Below are positions 51,356 to 52,412 of a stretch of DNA of 52,412 bases, piece after piece; position 1 is the stretch's first letter; each line of letters starts with the position of its first letter. The position numbers and the translations under genes are program-made. The notes beneath the pieces were generated by a model. That model saw only the letters and a program-made list of their open reading frames with translations, searched no databases and was not told where the DNA came from. This stretch comes from UBA5486 sp036744795. Lineage in GTDB: Bacteria > Bacillota > UBA4882 > UBA10575. The stretch lies in NCBI GenBank assembly GCA_036744795.1, contig DAIOHK010000015.1, positions 1 to 52,412 on the forward strand, written 5' to 3'.

Positions 51356-52306
51356 ATGAAACAGACCTTTTTCGGTCTTTTTCTTTCTATGGTTATTCTA
51401 GTTTTATTATTACCTTTAATTTTGATCAAATGTGATACTAAGCCCAAGGGAATCACCGTCCGGTTATACTTAAAAGACGAGAAAAAAATTATACCTCTTG
51501 AACTGGAAGAGTATATAAAAGGAGTAGTGGCCGCAGAAATGCCTGCTGAGTTTCATTTAGAAGCACTGAAAGCCCAGGCTGTAGCGGCCCGTACAGTTAC
51601 AATAAAAAGACTAAAACAATTTGGTGGCCCTGGATATCAAGCCGTGCAAGGAGCGGATCTTAGTGATGATATAAATGATTCACAAGCTTGGTTAGGAAAA
51701 AAAGATGTACTAAAAAAGTGGGGGCTGTTCAATTATTATGCTTACTGGAGAAAAATCTCTAGAGCGGTTGAGGAAACTAGCGGTTTAATCATTACTTTTG
51801 AAGGTAAACCAATTGATGCGGTTTACCATTCCACTAGTGGGCCAAAAACGGAAAATTCGGAAGATGTTTGGGGGGTATTCCAAACTTACCTTAGAAGTGT
51901 TCAATGCCCTTTTGATAAACATTCTCCTAGATATTTTCAGGAGATGACATTTTCTTTCACAGAACTCCAATCAAGGCTGGGAGTGGATACCGATTTTCCT
52001 TTTTTAAGTAATTCTTTTATTAGGATTATTAATTATACAGCTAGTGGAAGGGTTAAGAATATATGGATCGGCGGCCGGGTATACCAGGGTAAAGAGATCC
52101 GATCTTTGTTAGGATTAAATTCTACGCTCTTTACCTGTGAAGTATCTACTAATAACAAAGTGGTTTTTAAGACAATCGGATATGGTCACGGGGTTGGACT
52201 TTGCCAATATGGTGCAGATGGTCTGGGAAAACTCGGTAAAGAGTACCAAGATATTATCCGCTACTATTATCAAGGGGTGAAGATTCAAAAATTACCTTTT
52301 AGGTAG
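51356..52306 (+). CDS. spoIID: Stage II sporulation protein D
   Basis: 316 residues, a SpoIID-type lytic transglycosylase needed for forespore engulfment, which trims glycan strands denuded by SpoIIP. N-terminal membrane anchor (about 5-25); then LELEEYIKGVVAAEMPAEFH with catalytic Glu in AAEMP, EALKAQAVAARTVT, HSTSGPKTENSEDVW, and C-terminal GHGVGLCQYGADG and the zinc-binding-type cysteine context. Length is close to B. subtilis SpoIID. Start ATG at 51356 with GCGGAGGA. No spoIIID or spoIIQ gene follows before the window ends. Its TAG stop is the first codon of palindromic repeat R7. Confidence 0.9.
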   Translation: MKQTFFGLFLSMVILVLLLPLILIKCDTKPKGITVRLYLKDEKKIIPLELEEYIKGVVAAEMPAEFHLEALKAQAVAARTVTIKRLKQFGGPGYQAVQGADLSDDINDSQAWLGKKDVLKKWGLFNYYAYWRKISRAVEETSGLIITFEGKPIDAVYHSTSGPKTENSEDVWGVFQTYLRSVQCPFDKHSPRYFQEMTFSFTELQSRLGVDTDFPFLSNSFIRIINYTASGRVKNIWIGGRVYQGKEIRSLLGLNSTLFTCEVSTNNKVVFKTIGYGHGVGLCQYGADGLGKLGKEYQDIIRYYYQGVKIQKLPFR

Positions 52307-52368
52307 TCGCTCACGCCGGTTACCTTAACATCACGAAGTGATTAAAATCAAAAACCGGGTGAGTCGAC
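52304..52368. repeat. Palindromic repeat copy R7, subfamily B, overlapping the spoIID stop codon
   Basis: Arms GTCGCTCACGCCGG (52306-52319) and CCGGGTGAGTCGAC (52355-52368) with internal hairpin ATCAC-GAA-GTGAT (52330-52342). The TAG at 52304-52306 is the stop codon of spoIID. The sequence is nearly identical to the reverse complement of R4 (212-275). Confidence 0.75.
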
Positions 52369-52392
52369 AAGCTCCAGAGGCGCTTTAATTGG

Positions 52393-52412
52393 TTGTTCAT
52401 GCTGGTTTGAGT
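52393..52412. repeat. Palindromic repeat copy R8, cut by the window edge
   Basis: GTTGTTCATGCTGG (52393-52406) matches the left arm of the repeat family, and the rest lies beyond the window. The window therefore starts and ends inside this repeat family. Confidence 0.5.

Overview
The window looks like chromosomal DNA from an anaerobic, endospore-forming Bacillota (Firmicutes) with an outer membrane. Sporulation-type genes (a Spo0E-like phosphatase, a YwmB-like protein, a SleB-type hydrolase, SpoIID), the SCIFF peptide with its radical SAM maturase, several ferredoxin-type proteins, AT-rich DNA and many TTG starts point to a clostridial lineage. At the same time three proteins carry regions that look like outer-membrane beta-barrels (2154-4787, the N-terminal half of 44109-44957, and 47421-47888). 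My best guess is a diderm lineage such as Limnochordia/Hydrogenisporia or Halanaerobiales; this is inference, since no rRNA is present.

Layout. 1-367: a cluster of palindromic repeats, one nested in another, running into the end of trpB (365-1549, minus). 2154-4787: signal peptide, HEXXH peptidase, propeller-like region and barrel in one protein. 5077-6214: preQ1 riboswitch, yhhQ and queF (queuosine supply). 6455-11354: MATE exporter, YmaF-like protein, Crp/Fnr regulator, and two iron-sulfur proteins separated by structured repeats. 11453-13117: promoter, SCIFF precursor, terminator, SCIFF maturase. 13374-20056: phosphate permease, an alpha-glucan gene pair and an ABC exporter. 20259-25031: a broken ORF, TetR, flavodoxin-like, CDP-alcohol transferase, rRNA methyltransferase and HAD phosphatase genes. 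25168-29698: Spo0E-like, XRE, two tRNAs, ferredoxin, ribbon-helix-helix, CheC-like and acyl-CoA ligase genes. 30175-32167: glycerate kinase and YwmB-like. 32574-43934: a sugar (probably D-xylose) sensing and uptake island consisting of an anchored binding protein, LytS/YesM-type kinase, YesN-type regulator, lipoprotein binding protein, XylF, XylG, XylH and a chemoreceptor. 44109-47888: barrel-like/SleB protein, PBP1A and a small barrel protein. 48371-52306: NIF3, CoaX, HflX and SpoIID, ending in another palindromic repeat.

The least ordinary content is non-coding. One palindromic superfamily occurs at both window ends and at 48213, with diverged relatives at 9340 and 26259; it supplies the stop codons of both trpB and the spoIID-like gene. 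A second family with TTAAGGAATTGCATAATT-like ends has six copies, four of them within 25-165 bp upstream of a start codon. A 210-nt multi-helix element lies before the ferredoxin-like gene. Among proteins, the barrel-linked peptidase and barrel-linked SleB-type hydrolase are the most unusual. Start codons were chosen by Shine-Dalgarno spacing and often lie downstream of the longest possible start.
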